This document shows positions 13,493 to 14,943 of a stretch of 14,943 nucleotides of DNA, piece by piece. The notes below the pieces were generated by a model, which ran no database searches, was not told the origin of the DNA, and worked only from the letters and a program-made list of their open reading frames with translations. The DNA is taken from contig DAJV01000075.1 of the NCBI GenBank assembly GCA_002496475.1, forward strand, positions 1-14,943, in the 5' to 3' direction. Position numbers and translations under genes: made by a program. This stretch comes from Vulcanisaeta sp. UBA163 (GTDB lineage: Archaea; Thermoproteota; Thermoprotei; Thermoproteales; Thermocladiaceae). Numbering within the stretch: the stretch's first letter is position 1; each line of letters starts with the position of its first letter.

Positions 13493-14359
13493 ATGATTTG
13501 CGGCATTATACTGAGCGGTGGGCTATCACGGAGGTTTCAAGTACCTGGTGAACCATGGGTCGATAAGGCACTGTATAGGGTGGGTAATGAACCAATGGTG
13601 AGGCTCGTATACAATGCTCTATCGAAGGTGGCTGATGAGGTCATAATATCCGTGAACGACCAGGACAAAGCCATAAACTATAAATCCATAATACCAAGCG
13701 CCGAGTACGTAATCGATGATGAAAAACTCAGAGGACCACTTGCCGGTATATACTCAGCACTCAATAAGTGCGGTGGGAAATACGCCATTGTGGTTCCGAA
13801 TGACATGCCCTACATAACGCCCAAGGTCCTTGAACCATTAATAAATGAATTGAGGAATTTCGATGCCGTAACATACATATACCCAAACGGGCACCTAGAG
13901 AATGCCTTAATGGCCGTTAGGAGAACCACAGCCCTTCAGTACATGGACTCCCTCGTTATTTACGGCAGGTCAAAAATCTTCGACTTAATTAGGGGATTAC
14001 CAAAGGCCCTATTTTTAAATCCATTAATTCATGGAATTGAAATAAGGAGTCTCGTGAACGTAAATAGACGTGACGACTTAACAAACATTGTCATAAACAT
14101 TAATGAACAATTAATTAAGAGTGACATCTCAATAATTAGGAACTACACAATAAACGACGTAACAGGAAGTAGGCTCAGCGAACTCATGGGATCGCTCTGG
14201 TACACCATAATAACTAATGATCCCTGGCCCGAGTTCAGGCTATATGCCGAGGCCGGTCTCCACTTCCTGGCAGCCCATGTACTACTTGATTCAGCTAATG
14301 AGAATGTTAAGCAGCTTGGTAGGCGTATACTAACCTCCCTCGGTGTTGGTAAGGCATGA
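13493..14359 (+). CDS. MobA-like nucleotidyltransferase with unknown C-terminal domain (288 aa)
   Basis: The first ~200 residues are a MobA/GlmU-type NTP transferase: GIILSGGLSRRF (4-15) with the glycine-rich nucleotide loop, DKAL with Lys25, RGPLAGIYSAL (80-90), VPNDMP (101-106) with the metal-binding Asp104, and NVNRRDDL (189-196) equivalent to the N-x-N-x-x-x-DL ending of MobA. It most likely makes a guanylylated cofactor, such as Mo/W-bis-pterin guanine dinucleotide, but a related substrate is possible. Residues about 205-288 are an extra helical region (ELMGSLWYTIITNDPWPEF, then LYAEAGLHFLAAHVLLDSA) that I do not recognise. The stop overlaps the ATG of cobY by four bases (ATGA at 14356-14359), so the two are translationally coupled. 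Confidence 0.83.
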   Translation: MICGIILSGGLSRRFQVPGEPWVDKALYRVGNEPMVRLVYNALSKVADEVIISVNDQDKAINYKSIIPSAEYVIDDEKLRGPLAGIYSALNKCGGKYAIVVPNDMPYITPKVLEPLINELRNFDAVTYIYPNGHLENALMAVRRTTALQYMDSLVIYGRSKIFDLIRGLPKALFLNPLIHGIEIRSLVNVNRRDDLTNIVININEQLIKSDISIIRNYTINDVTGSRLSELMGSLWYTIITNDPWPEFRLYAEAGLHFLAAHVLLDSANENVKQLGRRILTSLGVGKA

Positions 14360-14895
14360 ACATAGCAATAATGGCCGGTGGCGCAGGGAGCAGGTTGTCA
14401 AATCCTAATAAGTCTCTAATTAATGTATGCGGTAAACCAATTATTGAGCACGTAACACATTCAGTCAATGGATTTGGTAAGATATACATAGCGACCACGG
14501 AAAGGCATACCGAGATAATCAATTGGTCTAAGAGACACGGCTATGAAGTACTGATGACCAGCGGCATGGGCTATCCCAAGGACCTACTTGAGACCTTACA
14601 AATCATTGGTGCACCAACTCTTTTCATACCTGGTGACATGCCCTTCATAACCAGGGAATTCATTAGGAAGTTCCTGGCAATGACCGCCTATGTAGCATCA
14701 CCAATGATAACATTGATGATTGAAAGAGACAACAAGGTTGATTTCACTGGAATAAGCCTAGTAAAGAAACTGGAGTTAACCCAAGGCATCATACCGTGGA
14801 CCTCCCTAGTAATCCCCTGGACAATCAAATTACTAAACATAAACACACAAAAAGACCTAGAACTCGCATATAGCCTATGCAACATGCATAAATAA
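14356..14895 (+). CDS. cobY: CobY-type adenosylcobinamide-phosphate guanylyltransferase (179 aa)
   Basis: The archaeal enzyme that transfers GMP from GTP to adenosylcobinamide phosphate in cobalamin assembly, a non-orthologous replacement of bacterial CobU. MNIAIMAGGAGSRL (1-14) is the nucleotide loop, NKSLINVCGKPIIEHV (18-33) contains the catalytic-type Lys19, PGDMPF (92-97) carries the metal Asp, and KVDFTGISL (127-135) matches the VDFNG-type segment specific to CobY rather than MobA. INTQKDLELAYSL closes the domain. Length is usual for CobY (about 180-200). It overlaps the MobA-like gene by four bases. It could still be a MobA-like enzyme of other specificity; the small size and central motif favour CobY. 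No other cobalamin gene is in the window. Confidence 0.75.
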   Translation: MNIAIMAGGAGSRLSNPNKSLINVCGKPIIEHVTHSVNGFGKIYIATTERHTEIINWSKRHGYEVLMTSGMGYPKDLLETLQIIGAPTLFIPGDMPFITREFIRKFLAMTAYVASPMITLMIERDNKVDFTGISLVKKLELTQGIIPWTSLVIPWTIKLLNINTQKDLELAYSLCNMHK

Positions 14896-14897
14896 GT

Positions 14898-14907
14898 TAT
14901 TTAAACC
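14898..14907 (+). promoter_or_regulatory. TATA box for the gene at the right edge
   Basis: TATTTAAACC, with its TTTAAA core centred at 14902.5, is 26 bases before the ATG at 14928, a textbook leaderless layout immediately after the cobY stop. Confidence 0.55.
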
Positions 14908-14927
14908 CGTACACAATCTTCACTTAA

Positions 14928-14943
14928 ATGTCTCTTCGTGATG
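14928..14943 (+). CDS. Start of a further gene (only five codons visible)
   Basis: ATG at 14928 opens a frame reading MSLRD before the window ends. Nothing can be said about the product. The call rests on the well-placed TATA box at 14898-14907, 26 bases upstream, and on the absence of an in-frame stop in the few bases available. Confidence 0.45.

Noticed and set aside
1..14943. tRNA, rRNA, CRISPR arrays, insertion sequences or integration sites
   Set aside because: By reading I saw no cloverleaf-like sequence, no regularly spaced repeats, no transposase and no flanking duplications. The genes are packed and look native; a tRNA and repeat scan would confirm.

Overview
The window looks like chromosome of a hyperthermophilic archaeon of the Thermoproteota (Crenarchaeota), most likely order Thermoproteales in the Vulcanisaeta/Caldivirga neighbourhood. 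The grounds are a clamp-loader small subunit (RfcS), RadA with an archaeal helix-hairpin-helix, ribosomal protein eL33 (L35Ae), an A/V-type ATPase subunit I, an archaeal TGS GTPase, CobY-type cobalamin guanylyltransferase, moderate GC, frequent GTG/TTG starts, and AT-rich TATA-like boxes about 24-30 bases before many start codons, which implies mostly leaderless mRNAs. The genus is inference. Genes are tightly packed; no gap exceeds about 105 bases, and I see no mobile element, CRISPR array, tRNA or rRNA.

Layout. 1-2886 (all minus): 5' end of rfcS, an unknown 157-residue coiled-coil/winged-helix-like protein, a TGS-domain GTPase with a degenerate G3 motif, and a divergent RadA. 2930-4374: a LysO-type lysine exporter on plus, convergent (2-base gap) with a two-CBS-domain protein. 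4409-7318: the large membrane subunit I (subunit a) of the A-type ATP synthase on minus, divergent from ribosomal protein eL33. 7342-11708 (minus): a thioredoxin-fold protein lacking CXXC but carrying a polyproline linker and a four-Cys tail, an AMMECR1 protein with a changed signature motif, a Mut7-C RNase/zinc-ribbon protein directly behind an NFACT (Rqc2/NEMF-like) gene, and a small charged protein. 11748-14943 (plus): a histone-deacetylase-family protein, a probable C/D box sRNA in the gap at 12851-12905, a small membrane-anchored extracytoplasmic protein, a MobA-like nucleotidyltransferase with an unknown C-terminal extension overlapping CobY, and the first codons of a further gene.

How they work together. 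Most are housekeeping genes: replication and recombination (RfcS, RadA), translation and ribosome quality control (eL33, TGS GTPase, NFACT, perhaps the Mut7-C RNase), energy (ATPase subunit I), and cofactor synthesis (MobA-like plus CobY, translationally coupled). The most rewarding items are the unannotated C/D box sRNA candidate with its own promoter, the non-canonical RadA and TGS GTPase, the NFACT/Mut7-C RNase pair, the AMMECR1 protein with LRGSMG for LRGCIG, and the fusion of the MobA-like enzyme to an unrecognised helical domain.
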